From contig NZ_JBHUMO010000044.1 in the NCBI RefSeq assembly GCF_042685105.1, forward strand, positions 1-64,000: 64,000 nt of DNA, read 5' to 3'. Below, piece by piece: positions 41,410 through 50,982 of this stretch (its first letter is position 1; the number at the start of each line of letters is the position of its first letter). The stretch is from Enterococcus_G camelliae (GTDB taxonomy: Bacteria > Bacillota > Bacilli > Lactobacillales > Enterococcaceae). The translations under genes were made by a program, and so were the position numbers. The notes under the pieces are model-generated. The model ran no database searches and was not told the origin of the DNA. It saw nothing but the letters and a program-made list of their open reading frames with translations.

Positions 41410-43188
41410 CTAACTATTTTCCACAGAGACAAGTACAAATCCTTTTGGTTCAATAATAAAATTCGTTTTTTCTTCATTAACTAGCTCACTTATTTCGACA
41501 GTCTGATCCAAGTTTCTTTGCACCCGTTGTGGCAAATCACCACTATTAAAATGTGCAATAAGCGTAAAATCGTCTAGGCGGCGTTTTAATGTTAACAGTC
41601 CTGTTTTTTCATCCATCGTTAGCCACTCCCATGAACCTCTCGATAGTAAATCTGCCCATTTTTTTCTGATAGCTATCATCCTAATGAAAAATGCCCTGAG
41701 CGATAAATCTTGATATTCTTCTTCCCAAATCATACATTTACGACAATCCGGATCCATTTCTCCGTCCATGCCTATTTCATCACCATAGTAAACACAAGGT
41801 ATTCCAGGCTGAAGATAGGTAAACGCGATAACTTGGCGTAATAATTGTTTGTCTCCATGGGCTTCTGTCAATAACCTCGGTGTATCATGTGAATCTAGCA
41901 CATTTAATTGCATTTGATTTGTTTGGTCTCTGTATAGCATTAATTGGTTGGTCATATCGGAAATCATTTTTCCCATCCCAATTTGCTTCTTTACAAAATA
42001 ATGCATGATTGCATCTGTATACGCGTAGTTCATCACTGCATCAAATTCATCGCCTTGTAGCCAGCTTTGAGAAGAATGCCAGATTTCACCTAAAATATAA
42101 AGATCTGGCTTCACTTCCAAACAAGCTTTTCGGAATTTTTTCCAAAAATGATGGTCAACTTCATTAGCTACGTCTAGTCGCCAAGCATCAATATCAAACG
42201 TTTTAATCCAGTATGTTGCTATTTCTAGCAAATACGCTTGGACTTCTGGATTTGCAGTATTTAATTTAGGCATATGTGGCGTAAACGCAAAAACATCATA
42301 AGTTAGTTCTTGGGCATCTTCGAAATCACCCGTAGTTTGATAACTGGCTGGAAACTGATTAACATGGAACCAATCAGCAAATTTTGAATCTTCACCATAT
42401 TTTAAAACATCCTGCCATTGTGATGAAGTATCACCCATATGGTTAAACACAGCATCAAACATCACTTTCATTCCTCGGTCATGACAAGAATCGATAAGGG
42501 TGTGTAAGGTTTCATCCGTACCAAATGCAGGATCCACTTTAAAATAATCGATTGTATCATATTTATGGTTTGAATATGCTTTAAATATTGGACATAAATA
42601 GATACCATTTATTCCTAATTCTTGTAAATAATCCAAATGATCAATAATTCCTTGCAAATCTCCACCAAAAAAGTCTTGTCGATCCGGATCTTTACTACCC
42701 CAAGCTAATGTTCCAACAGGATCATTCTCTCGATTGCCATTCGCAAAACGTTCTGGAAAGATTTGATACCATACAGTTTTTGTAACCCAATCGCGTGTTT
42801 GAACACGATCAATTTCATGAAAGTATGGAAGGCGAAAATAATTATTAGCCATCTGTAAGTATCGATCCTCGAATGGAAAAACACCATGGTCACCATAAAA
42901 AGCTTTAATTCCAACGATACTTTCCACTACAAATGCATAACTCAATCGTTTATATGGTGCTTCCTTGGCAATCCACCAATAATCATACAAATCAGTAGAA
43001 GCAATTTTCTTCATCTGTTCACATTGCCCGAACTGCTCTTCCTTATGAAATAAATAAGGATCTCCAGATACAAGTGAGACTTGCTTCATGTCTCCTTTCG
43101 CTGTTCGCAATCGTATATGCATGGTATTTTTATCATACAAATAAGCATACTCACTTTCTGGTCGATGATAAAGTGCTGCTATGTTCAT
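41410..43188 (-). CDS. Neopullulanase / maltogenic amylase (GH13_20)
   Basis: 592 residues from ATG 43188 (AAGGAG 8 bases upstream; a GTG three codons before sits too near it). N-terminal carbohydrate-binding domain (about 1-120) then GH13 barrel, as in the cyclomaltodextrinase group: VWYQIFPERFANG, AWRLDVANEV, LGEIWH, NVLDSHDTP. No signal peptide, so it acts inside on imported maltodextrins. Has its own promoter with an operator. Confidence 0.88.
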   Translation of the reverse strand: MNIAALYHRPESEYAYLYDKNTMHIRLRTAKGDMKQVSLVSGDPYLFHKEEQFGQCEQMKKIASTDLYDYWWIAKEAPYKRLSYAFVVESIVGIKAFYGDHGVFPFEDRYLQMANNYFRLPYFHEIDRVQTRDWVTKTVWYQIFPERFANGNRENDPVGTLAWGSKDPDRQDFFGGDLQGIIDHLDYLQELGINGIYLCPIFKAYSNHKYDTIDYFKVDPAFGTDETLHTLIDSCHDRGMKVMFDAVFNHMGDTSSQWQDVLKYGEDSKFADWFHVNQFPASYQTTGDFEDAQELTYDVFAFTPHMPKLNTANPEVQAYLLEIATYWIKTFDIDAWRLDVANEVDHHFWKKFRKACLEVKPDLYILGEIWHSSQSWLQGDEFDAVMNYAYTDAIMHYFVKKQIGMGKMISDMTNQLMLYRDQTNQMQLNVLDSHDTPRLLTEAHGDKQLLRQVIAFTYLQPGIPCVYYGDEIGMDGEMDPDCRKCMIWEEEYQDLSLRAFFIRMIAIRKKWADLLSRGSWEWLTMDEKTGLLTLKRRLDDFTLIAHFNSGDLPQRVQRNLDQTVEISELVNEEKTNFIIEPKGFVLVSVENS

Positions 43189-43219
43189 TTTTTTCACTCC
43201 TTTGCATCATATCTTCTTT

Positions 43220-43271
43220 ATTATGTCATATATACCATAAAAATTCAACCTAAAAAAACAAACGATTGCGT
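43220..43271 (-). promoter_or_regulatory. Amylase promoter and LacI-type operator
   Basis: Minus strand -35 TTGAAT (43243-43248), 17-base spacer, -10 CATAAT (43220-43225). Upstream at 43258-43271 lies CTACGCAATCGTTTGT, the same box as in the mdxE promoter. Confidence 0.65.
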
Positions 43272-43408
43272 AGATTTTTTTTAGATAACTCTTTTATAAA
43301 AAATGGATATTTCTGTTCGTTTTCAGGAAAAATTGTCTTTTAATTCGCTATATTTCTCATTTTTTCAAAAAATATTATTGTATTATTTTTATTCCCTTCG
43401 TTTTTCCC
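43272..43408. other. Divergent intergenic region of amylase and mdxE
   Basis: Very AT-rich (long T and A runs), probably bent DNA between two operators about 160 bases apart. No gene. Confidence 0.4.
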
Positions 43409-43437
43409 TTGACTATTTTCGCAAACGATTGCATAAT
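43409..43437 (+). promoter_or_regulatory. mdxE promoter with LacI-type operator
   Basis: TTGACT (43409-43414), 17-base spacer, CATAAT (43432-43437). The palindromic GCAAACGATTGC (43421-43432) fills the spacer, in the same place as the box in the malP promoter. Confidence 0.75.
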
Positions 43438-43477
43438 TATCATGTACAATAAAATTATTTCATGGAGGTAAAATGAA

Positions 43478-44746
43478 ATGAAAAAAAATAGGAAAAAATG
43501 GAAAAAACTGTTATCAAGTGGTGTTGTTTTAAGCGCAGCTGCATTATTACTAGCAGCATGTGGAAATTCCTCATCGAAGGAGGAGACAAAAACTACGAAA
43601 AGCAGTGAATCGACTAAAGTAACCGGGGATATCAAATTATGGGTCGATACGGAACAAGTCGATATGTTCAAAAAAATTGTTACTGATTTTGAAAAAAAAT
43701 ACCCAGATGTGAAAGTTGAAGTCACTGCAGGTTCTTCTGCTGACGCAAAGACGGATGTTTCAAAAGACCCTTCTGCTGCTGGTGATGTTTTCATGATGCC
43801 CCATGATCAAGTTGGACAAATGGCTGATGCAGGTCTTTTGTATCCATTTACAGAAACAAAATTTGCTAAAACCGTCAAAAAAGAAAATGTTGCTTCAGCT
43901 ATTGAAGGAGCTACTTGGAAAAAGGAACTATACGGCTTCCCTTATGGGGTAGAATCACAAGTATTGTATTACAATAAATCAAAACTTTCTGCCGACGATG
44001 TGAAAACTTGGAAGGATTTGACTTCAAAAGGAAAATTAGGAACCAACTTTGGTGATGCGAGTGCCAACTATATTTTCGGCCCATTGTTTATGAGTAATGG
44101 TGATTTACTTTATGGGGAAAACGGAGAAGATGTAAAGGGAACCAACTTTAATAACGAAAAAGGTGTAGAGGTACTGAAATGGATTGCTTCACAAAAAAGC
44201 AATAGTGGTGTAATTCAATCTTCAACCGAAGCACTTGCTAATTTAACTTCAGGTACAACAGATGCTTTCTTATCCGGCCCTTGGTCAAAAAATGATGTGA
44301 AGAAAGCATTAGGTGATAATATGGCCGTTGCTGCTTATCCAACCGTTGATTTTGGTAGTGGTGAAACACCTATGAAGGCCTTTTTAGGGGTAAAACTATT
44401 TGCGGTAAATCAACAAACAAAATCACCGCTAGCAGCCTTAACACTAGCAAGCTATTTATCTAATGAATCTTCTCAATTAAAAGAATTTGAAGAAATTGGA
44501 ACAGTTCCATCCAATAAATCACTTCAAGAAAATGAAAAAGTTACCTCAGACGAAGTTGCGAAAGCTGTGATGCAAATGTCTGATACGGATCATTCAGTTG
44601 TTATGCCAAAATTACCAGAAATGACTTCTTTCTGGCCAGCAATGGATGCATTGATAAATGATACCTATAAAGGAAACATCAAAGAAAATCAATATCAAGA
44701 CAAATTGGACAAGTTAGTTTCTGATATGTCGAAAACGACTGAATAA
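43478..44746 (+). CDS. mdxE: Maltodextrin-binding lipoprotein of ABC importer
   Basis: 422 residues. Signal peptide with lipobox LLAAC (lipidated Cys28), Ser/Thr/Lys-rich linker, then a type-I extracellular solute-binding fold (GDIKLWVDTEQ, KLWVDTE-like start; MPHDQVGQMADAGLLYPF). Captures maltodextrins for MdxFG. GGAGG 11 bases before ATG. The following hairpin probably lets it be made in excess over the permeases. Confidence 0.9.
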   Translation: MKKNRKKWKKLLSSGVVLSAAALLLAACGNSSSKEETKTTKSSESTKVTGDIKLWVDTEQVDMFKKIVTDFEKKYPDVKVEVTAGSSADAKTDVSKDPSAAGDVFMMPHDQVGQMADAGLLYPFTETKFAKTVKKENVASAIEGATWKKELYGFPYGVESQVLYYNKSKLSADDVKTWKDLTSKGKLGTNFGDASANYIFGPLFMSNGDLLYGENGEDVKGTNFNNEKGVEVLKWIASQKSNSGVIQSSTEALANLTSGTTDAFLSGPWSKNDVKKALGDNMAVAAYPTVDFGSGETPMKAFLGVKLFAVNQQTKSPLAALTLASYLSNESSQLKEFEEIGTVPSNKSLQENEKVTSDEVAKAVMQMSDTDHSVVMPKLPEMTSFWPAMDALINDTYKGNIKENQYQDKLDKLVSDMSKTTE

Positions 44747-44770
44747 TTTTTAAGTTTTCTAACAATCAGA

Positions 44771-44803
44771 CGGACTTCGAAGCATATCTTTCGAAGTCCG
44801 TTT
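44771..44803 (+). terminator. Attenuating hairpin between mdxE and mdxF
   Basis: Stem CGGACTTCGAA / TTCGAAGTCCG, 8-base loop and TTTACT. The weak T tail suggests partial termination. Confidence 0.7.
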
Positions 44804-44847
44804 ACTATTCTTTTATACATATGAAGTAGAAAGCGAGTTGATGGGCA

Positions 44848-46197
44848 ATGTTCCACAAAAAACATTATGAAGAGCACATTACCTTTCGAGAGTTATTTAA
44901 ATCTGGTAACTTACCAATCAAGTTATCCTTTTTAATAATGGGTACTGCTAATTTGGCAAATCGACAATTTTTAAAAGGAATTATTTTTTTAGGAGCACAA
45001 ATTGGCTTTCTTTATTGGTTAATTAGAAACGGCTTACACGCTCTTTCCATGTTAGCAACTTTAGGTACCAAAAAACAAGGGTTAGTTTTCGATGAATCAC
45101 TTGGAATACGCGTTCTTCAAGAAGGCGATAATTCGATGCTTCTATTATTATTTGGCATTGCTGCTATCTTGGTTTGCCTAATGATACTCATTTTATACAT
45201 CGTGAATCTCAAAAGTGCTCGCAATCTATATGAGTTAAAAAGGGATAACAAAGCCATTCCAACAACAATGGAAGATTTAAAGTCACTGCTAGATGAACGT
45301 TTCCATGCAACTTTGATGACAATACCATTGATAGGAGTTTTATTCTTCACTATTTTACCTTTGCTGTATATGATCTCAATAGCCTTTACCAATTATGACC
45401 ACAAGCATTTGCCTCCTAAAAATTTATTCAGTTGGGTGGGATTAAAAAATTTTGGCAATGTTATTTCTGGTGATATGGCTAGTACTTTTTTCCCTGTCCT
45501 AGCGTGGACATTGATTTGGGCTGTTGTAGCGACTGTCACTTGTTTCTTTTTTGGTATAATTTTAGCTCTTTTGATTAACACAAAGGGCTTGAAATTCAAA
45601 AAAGTTTGGCGGACAATTTTTATCTTAACCATGGCCGTTCCTCAATTTATTTCATTATTAATTGTTCGAAACTTATTAAATGGAGCAGGTCCAATAAACT
45701 CTACCTTACTGAGATGGGGCTGGATTCATTCGGCAATTCCTTTTTTAACCGATCCAACTTTAGCTAAGATTAGTATCATTTTTGTCAACATGTGGATAGG
45801 TATTCCAGCCACTATGTTAGTATCAACAAGTATCATTCAAAATCTACCAGAAGATCAAATTGAAGCTGCACGGATAGATGGTGCAAACAAATGGCAAGTC
45901 TTCCGAAATATTACATTTCCACAAATTTTATTCATTATGACTCCTTCATTGATCCAACAATTTATCGGGAATATAAATAACTTTAATGTTATTTATTTGT
46001 TAACTGGTGGAGGCCCATCCAACTCAAACTATTATGGTGCGGGATCAACAGATTTACTAGTCACTTGGCTATACAATTTGACTGTAAATACAATGGATTA
46101 TAATCTTGCCTCCGTTATCGGTATTTTAATTTTTGTTCTTTCTGCCGTATTTAGTTTACTAGCCTACACTCGTACAAATTCATTTAAGGAGGCCTGA
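44848..46197 (+). CDS. mdxF: Maltodextrin ABC permease, MalF type
   Basis: 449 residues with about eight membrane segments and an N-terminal extra region as in MalF. The permease EAA loop is EAARIDGANKWQVFRNITFP. Forms the channel with MdxG. Ends 5 bases before mdxG, whose AGGAGG lies in its last codons. Confidence 0.9.
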   Translation: MFHKKHYEEHITFRELFKSGNLPIKLSFLIMGTANLANRQFLKGIIFLGAQIGFLYWLIRNGLHALSMLATLGTKKQGLVFDESLGIRVLQEGDNSMLLLLFGIAAILVCLMILILYIVNLKSARNLYELKRDNKAIPTTMEDLKSLLDERFHATLMTIPLIGVLFFTILPLLYMISIAFTNYDHKHLPPKNLFSWVGLKNFGNVISGDMASTFFPVLAWTLIWAVVATVTCFFFGIILALLINTKGLKFKKVWRTIFILTMAVPQFISLLIVRNLLNGAGPINSTLLRWGWIHSAIPFLTDPTLAKISIIFVNMWIGIPATMLVSTSIIQNLPEDQIEAARIDGANKWQVFRNITFPQILFIMTPSLIQQFIGNINNFNVIYLLTGGGPSNSNYYGAGSTDLLVTWLYNLTVNTMDYNLASVIGILIFVLSAVFSLLAYTRTNSFKEA

Positions 46198-46202
46198 AAA
46201 TA

Positions 46203-47066
46203 ATGAAAAAAGCAAAAAGTTATCATAAACAACAAAAAATTACTCTAGCCTTTGTTTATACTGTCTTAGCAATAATGGCAATTGTTTGGCTTTTTCCGAT
46301 TATTTGGATTGTTTTAACAAGTTTTCGTTCAGAGGGTGGGGCTTTTGTTCCCTACATCATTCCAAAAGAATTTACTTTAGACAATTATAAAACCTTGCTA
46401 CAAAATACAACTGGCAATTTTCCTTTTGTCCGTTGGTTTTTAAATACACTCTTTGTCTCGGTTGTCAGTTGTATTTTATCTACTTTTATTACCATCGCCA
46501 TGGCGTATGCACTCTCAAGACTGCGTTTCAAATTAAGAAAGCCTTTTCTAAAAGTGGCTTTAGTACTAAATATGTTTCCTGGATTTATGAGTATGATTGC
46601 AATTTATTACATTTTAAAAGCTATCAATTTAACAGGAAGTTTATTTGCACTAATTCTCGTTTATTCTTCAGGAGCGGCTTTAGGATTTTATATTGCCAAA
46701 GGATTCTTTGATACCATTCCGATAGCATTAGATGAATCAGCAATGATTGATGGCGCAAATAAATGGCAAATATTTACTAAAATTACCCTTCCCCTTTCTA
46801 AACCAATTATTGTTTTTACTTCGTTAGGAGCATTTATGGGACCCTGGATGGACTTCATTTTTGCTAAAATAATTATGGGAGATAATGTCAAAAACTATAC
46901 GATTGCCATTGGTTTATTTACAATGATGACAAAATCAACAGCGAATTCATTGTTTATGGCTTTCACAGCCGGTTGTGTCCTTATTGCAATTCCTATTACC
47001 TTACTCTTTATTTATCTTCAACGTTTCTATGTTGAAGGAATCACATCTGGATCAGTTAAAGGCTAA
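46203..47066 (+). CDS. mdxG: Maltodextrin ABC permease, MalG type
   Basis: 287 residues with six membrane segments. EAA loop LDESAMIDGANKWQIFTKIT. Second channel subunit. No ATPase gene follows; the pathway presumably uses a shared ATPase such as MsmX encoded elsewhere. Confidence 0.9.
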   Translation: MKKAKSYHKQQKITLAFVYTVLAIMAIVWLFPIIWIVLTSFRSEGGAFVPYIIPKEFTLDNYKTLLQNTTGNFPFVRWFLNTLFVSVVSCILSTFITIAMAYALSRLRFKLRKPFLKVALVLNMFPGFMSMIAIYYILKAINLTGSLFALILVYSSGAALGFYIAKGFFDTIPIALDESAMIDGANKWQIFTKITLPLSKPIIVFTSLGAFMGPWMDFIFAKIIMGDNVKNYTIAIGLFTMMTKSTANSLFMAFTAGCVLIAIPITLLFIYLQRFYVEGITSGSVKG

Positions 47067-47100
47067 CGAAAGTGACTGACCATCCCTTTAATAAATAAAA

Positions 47101-47150
47101 TACATGGCCCAAGATTTGTTATCATCTTGGGTCATGTATTATTTTTCTTT
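47101..47150 (+). terminator. mdx operon terminator
   Basis: Stem TACATGGCCCAAGAT / ATCTTGGGTCATGTA and then TTATTTTTCTTT. Confidence 0.9.
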
Positions 47151-47167
47151 AAGCCTCAGCCCATTCT

Positions 47168-47196
47168 TTGCAAACCAATAGGCATTTCGATACAAT
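47168..47196 (+). promoter_or_regulatory. Promoter of ABC transporter gene
   Basis: TTGCAA, 17-base spacer, TACAAT. About 36 bases from the start. Confidence 0.6.
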
Positions 47197-47232
47197 AAAC
47201 GTATGTTTAACAATAAAGGAGATTAACCCTAC

Positions 47233-49563
47233 ATGCTAACATTAAAACAGTTAAAAAAATATTATACTGTAGGTGGGACGGTAACCAAAGCACTGGATGG
47301 TGTGAGTGTTTCTTTCCGCAAGCAAGAATTTGTCGCAATCCTTGGACCCAGCGGCTCAGGAAAAACAACTTTATTAAATGTAATCGGTGGCTTAGATCAA
47401 TACGATGAAGGAGATTTAATCATCAATGGGCAATCAACCAAACATTTTAAACCGAATGACTGGGATGCGTATCGTAACAACTCGATTGGTTTTGTCTTTC
47501 AAAGCTACAACTTAATTGGACATCAAGGGATTTTGGACAATGTCGAATTAGGAATGACATTAAGCGGTTTATCGAAAGAACAACGTCGGAAACAAGCAAC
47601 AGAAGCGTTAGAACGCGTTGGTCTGAAAGAACATATGAACAAACGACCCAATCAACTTTCTGGAGGACAGATGCAGCGCGTAGCCATTGCACGAGCACTA
47701 GCCAACAATCCTGAAATTCTGTTGTGTGATGAACCAACAGGGGCCCTCGATTCTGAAACAAGCATCCAAATTATGGAGCTGATTAAAGAAGTTTCAAAGG
47801 AAAAATTGGTGATTATGGTAACCCATAATCCTGAGCTAGCCCATCAATATGCTGATCGTATCATTGAATTTTCTGATGGCCAAATCGTAACCGATTCGAA
47901 CCCTTATAAAGAAGATCAAGTAGATGATACCTTCCATCTTACACATACAAAAATGTCCTTTTTTACCGCTTTACGCCTTTCCTTTAATAACATTCGAACC
48001 AAAAAGGGACGAACATTTTTAACCTCATTTGCTTCAAGTATTGGGATCATTGGGATTGCGATTGTTTTGTCTTTGTCCAATGGATTCCAGAAACAAATTG
48101 ATCAGACGCAAGCCGAAACATTGGCCAAATTTCCAGTGACCATTTCACAATTAACAACAGATAGTCGAGAATTGGCAAAAGATTCAAACAAAAAAAAGAC
48201 AAGTAATAGCAATCAAACGGGCGTTATTGCACAGACAAGTTCACAAGATCTTGCCACACATACGAATAAGCTCGACGCAAACTACCTTGCTTACGTTCAG
48301 AAAATCAACCCTGAATGGAGCAATAATATAGGCTACAGTCGAATCACCAATCTCAATTTATTACGCGAAATCAATGGAACAATCAAGCCGGTCCAACTCT
48401 CCAATCAAAAAGCAGACCAACAGGCTACCAACTCTTTCGCCAGCTCAACAGGTGTCGGAATATCCGTTTTTCCAGATCAACTTGATGCTTCAAAAGGAAA
48501 TTTTCTAAAGGAAAACTATGAAATAGTCGATGGAAATTATCCAACTAAAGCAACGGATATTGTCCTAATTATGGATGAAGATGGGACCACAAATATTAAT
48601 GCCCTCACAAATCTAGGCTTTGATGTAAAAAATGGTGCGACGGTGCCTTATGACGAAATCGTTGGCACGACAATGAAATTGATTGCCAATGATCAATATT
48701 ACCAAAAATTACCAACTGGAAATTTTCTACCAAACCAAGATTTACAATCTGTATACGATCAACAACAGAACAAATCCGTGACAATTGTGGGGATTTTAAA
48801 AGCAAAAAGCTCTTCTACCATGGATTTATTGGCACCCGGGATTGCGTATAGCGATAATTTGACTCAAGAAGTCATTAAAGCTAATAAAAACTCGGCTATC
48901 GTTCAGGCACAAGAAAATCAAATGAACAATGTACTAACTGGTGAAGCCTTGACAAATGAAACCAAAGATACAACTTTGACCTATTTGGGAGCGAATGCGA
49001 CGCCAAGCAGTATTTATATCTATCCAAACAACTTCAAATCAAAGGAAAAAGTGCTTACCTATTTAGATGACTATAATAAAGGAAAGAGCAAGGCTGACAA
49101 AATTTTATATACTGACTTAGCTGGCACAATGACCCAGTTGACGGGCGGTTTAATGGATGCTATCACTTATGTCCTAATTGCTTTTGCTGGTATATCACTT
49201 ATTACAAGTATGATTATGATTGGTATCTTAACCTATACCTCTGTCTTGGAGCGAACCAAAGAAATCGGTGTGTTAAAAGCCTTAGGTGCACGCAAGAAAG
49301 ACATCACACGCGTATTCGACGCAGAAACAGCTATCCTAGGTGTTAGTTCAGGTGTACTGGGTGTTGTCATTGCTTATGCAGCTACATTCCCGATTAATCA
49401 CCTATTAGAAAACCTGACGGACTTAAAAAACGTGGCACAATTAGACCCGGTGCACGCCGGAGTATTAATTATTATTAGCACGATTTTGACGATGCTCGGA
49501 GGTCATATCCCTGCTCGTATGGCTGCCAAGAAAGATGCAGCTATCGCGTTAAGAGCAGAATAA
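47233..49563 (+). CDS. Fused ABC ATPase-permease, MacB/FtsX type
   Basis: 776 residues. ATPase domain 1-230: Walker A GPSGSGKT (38-45), signature LSGGQMQRVAIARAL, Walker B ILLCDEPTGALD. Then one membrane helix (GIIGIAIVLSLSNGF), a large extracellular domain of about 350 residues, and three helices near the end with the FtsX loop VLERTKEIGVLKALGARKKD. A mechanotransmission-type exporter or peptide-stress transporter rather than an importer. AAAGGAG is 11 bases upstream. No two-component partner nearby. Confidence 0.85.
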   Translation: MLTLKQLKKYYTVGGTVTKALDGVSVSFRKQEFVAILGPSGSGKTTLLNVIGGLDQYDEGDLIINGQSTKHFKPNDWDAYRNNSIGFVFQSYNLIGHQGILDNVELGMTLSGLSKEQRRKQATEALERVGLKEHMNKRPNQLSGGQMQRVAIARALANNPEILLCDEPTGALDSETSIQIMELIKEVSKEKLVIMVTHNPELAHQYADRIIEFSDGQIVTDSNPYKEDQVDDTFHLTHTKMSFFTALRLSFNNIRTKKGRTFLTSFASSIGIIGIAIVLSLSNGFQKQIDQTQAETLAKFPVTISQLTTDSRELAKDSNKKKTSNSNQTGVIAQTSSQDLATHTNKLDANYLAYVQKINPEWSNNIGYSRITNLNLLREINGTIKPVQLSNQKADQQATNSFASSTGVGISVFPDQLDASKGNFLKENYEIVDGNYPTKATDIVLIMDEDGTTNINALTNLGFDVKNGATVPYDEIVGTTMKLIANDQYYQKLPTGNFLPNQDLQSVYDQQQNKSVTIVGILKAKSSSTMDLLAPGIAYSDNLTQEVIKANKNSAIVQAQENQMNNVLTGEALTNETKDTTLTYLGANATPSSIYIYPNNFKSKEKVLTYLDDYNKGKSKADKILYTDLAGTMTQLTGGLMDAITYVLIAFAGISLITSMIMIGILTYTSVLERTKEIGVLKALGARKKDITRVFDAETAILGVSSGVLGVVIAYAATFPINHLLENLTDLKNVAQLDPVHAGVLIIISTILTMLGGHIPARMAAKKDAAIALRAE

Positions 49564-49572
49564 CCCTTTCAT

Positions 49573-49626
49573 CAAAAAAAGAAATCAACGAACACTTCAG
49601 AGGCTGTCCGTTGATTTCTTTTTGAT
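49573..49626 (+). terminator. Terminator of ABC gene
   Basis: Stem AAAAAGAAATCAACG / CGTTGATTTCTTTTT, loop of 18, then TTTTTTT further on. Overlaps the end of a possible small minus-strand frame. Confidence 0.85.
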
Positions 49627-49719
49627 TTTTTTTGCTATAACTTCAGCACATTCCTGCGCTTGGCCCTTTGTCAATTGATTATTGCTATGAAATACAAAGC
49701 AAGATTGATCCTGTTTCAT
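49597..49719 (-). CDS. Possible 40-residue small protein
   Basis: ATG 49719 then MKQDQSCFVFHSNNQLTKGQ, AQECAEVIAKKIKKKSTDSL, stop. AGAGG abuts the ATG, a poor distance. Lies after the DUF1015 gene on the same strand. Amphipathic basic helix at the end. Codon content is protein-like, but the last codons form a terminator arm. Doubtful. Confidence 0.25.
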   Translation of the reverse strand: MKQDQSCFVFHSNNQLTKGQAQECAEVIAKKIKKKSTDSL

Positions 49720-49755
49720 CCTCTTTACCGCATTTCAAAAAAGAGCCGTCAATAA

Positions 49756-50982
49756 TTATTCTGTCTTTAAGTCGTACACAAACAAACCGCTAAGTAATTT
49801 GGGTTCAAACCAAGTAGATTTGGGTGGCATAATTTGATTGGCATCTGCCACGTTTAATAAATCTGCCATTTGCGTGGGATAGAGTTCAAAGGCAAGTTGC
49901 CACGCTCCTGAATCCACACGTTTCACGAGTTCTTCCGCACCTCGAATGCCCCCTACGAAATCGATGCGTTTATCCGTCCGAACATCGGTAATCCCAAAAA
50001 TTGGTGCAATCACGTACTCCTGTAATAAGGAAACATCTAGTCCCGCGACAGGATCATCCGACTGAATACTTTCCTTGACAGTCAAGCGATACCATTGGTT
50101 TTCATGGTAGCAATTGATTTGACCTTTCTGTTGCGGTTTTTGATACTCAATCTTTTCAACTGTAAAGGCTGGCGCCAATTGTTCCATGAAGTTTTCAGGG
50201 ATGGGAACATTTATGACGCGGTTGTATTCATAAATTGCTAATTCTTCATCCGGAAAGAGAATAGCCAAAAACTGTTCACTTTCTGGCGTTGCTGTACCAT
50301 TTGCTCGTTTTTCTAAGCCAATCTTCACCGCTGATTCCGTTCGGTGGTGTCCATCCGCAATATACAAAGCTGGCACCTTTTCAAATGCTGATTGCAAGGT
50401 CTGGATGACTGTTGGATCATCTATTTGCCACACCCGATGGCGAACATCGTATATGTGAGTAAAATCATACAAGGTCGCATGCGTGTGTTTCCAATGCTCA
50501 ATGAGCTGTTTAATGGAATCTTGTTGGCGATAACTCAAAAAAATCGGACTTGTATCCGCATCGCAGGCGCGGATATGATTCATGCGATCCTGTTCTTTTT
50601 CTGGCCGCGTGAATTCATGCTTTTTGATTTTTCCATCTAAGTATTCTTGAATGGCGGTTGTTGCTACGATACCTGTTTGACTGCGACCGTTCATGGTTAA
50701 TTCATAAAGGTAGTACGTGGCTTCTTTGTCCTCTACCAACCAACCGGCTTGTAAAAATCGTTTCAAATTTTCCGCCGCTTTAACATATACCTTTGGATCA
50801 TAAACAGAATCAAGATTGGGCAAATCAATTTCCGCACGATCAATCCGAAAATAACTATAGGGATTGTCTTTTGCAAAAGCTGCCGCTTCCTGAGTATCAA
50901 CCACATCATATGGTAAAACCGCCATTTTCGCTGCGAAATCGGGTTTCGGATGAATCACTCGAAATGGATGAACGCTGACCAT
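49756..50982 (-). CDS. DUF1015 family protein
   Basis: 408 residues, conserved family often beside serA and serC. Visible family blocks: VHPFRVIHPKPDFAAKMAVL with PYDVVDTQEA, and YIADGHHRTESAVKIGLEK. The HGHHR-like segment hints at a metal or phosphate site. Start ATG shares one base with the serA stop (TAATG), so it is translationally coupled. Likely linked to serine metabolism; the reaction is unknown to me. Confidence 0.8.
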   Translation of the reverse strand: MVSVHPFRVIHPKPDFAAKMAVLPYDVVDTQEAAAFAKDNPYSYFRIDRAEIDLPNLDSVYDPKVYVKAAENLKRFLQAGWLVEDKEATYYLYELTMNGRSQTGIVATTAIQEYLDGKIKKHEFTRPEKEQDRMNHIRACDADTSPIFLSYRQQDSIKQLIEHWKHTHATLYDFTHIYDVRHRVWQIDDPTVIQTLQSAFEKVPALYIADGHHRTESAVKIGLEKRANGTATPESEQFLAILFPDEELAIYEYNRVINVPIPENFMEQLAPAFTVEKIEYQKPQQKGQINCYHENQWYRLTVKESIQSDDPVAGLDVSLLQEYVIAPIFGITDVRTDKRIDFVGGIRGAEELVKRVDSGAWQLAFELYPTQMADLLNVADANQIMPPKSTWFEPKLLSGLFVYDLKTE

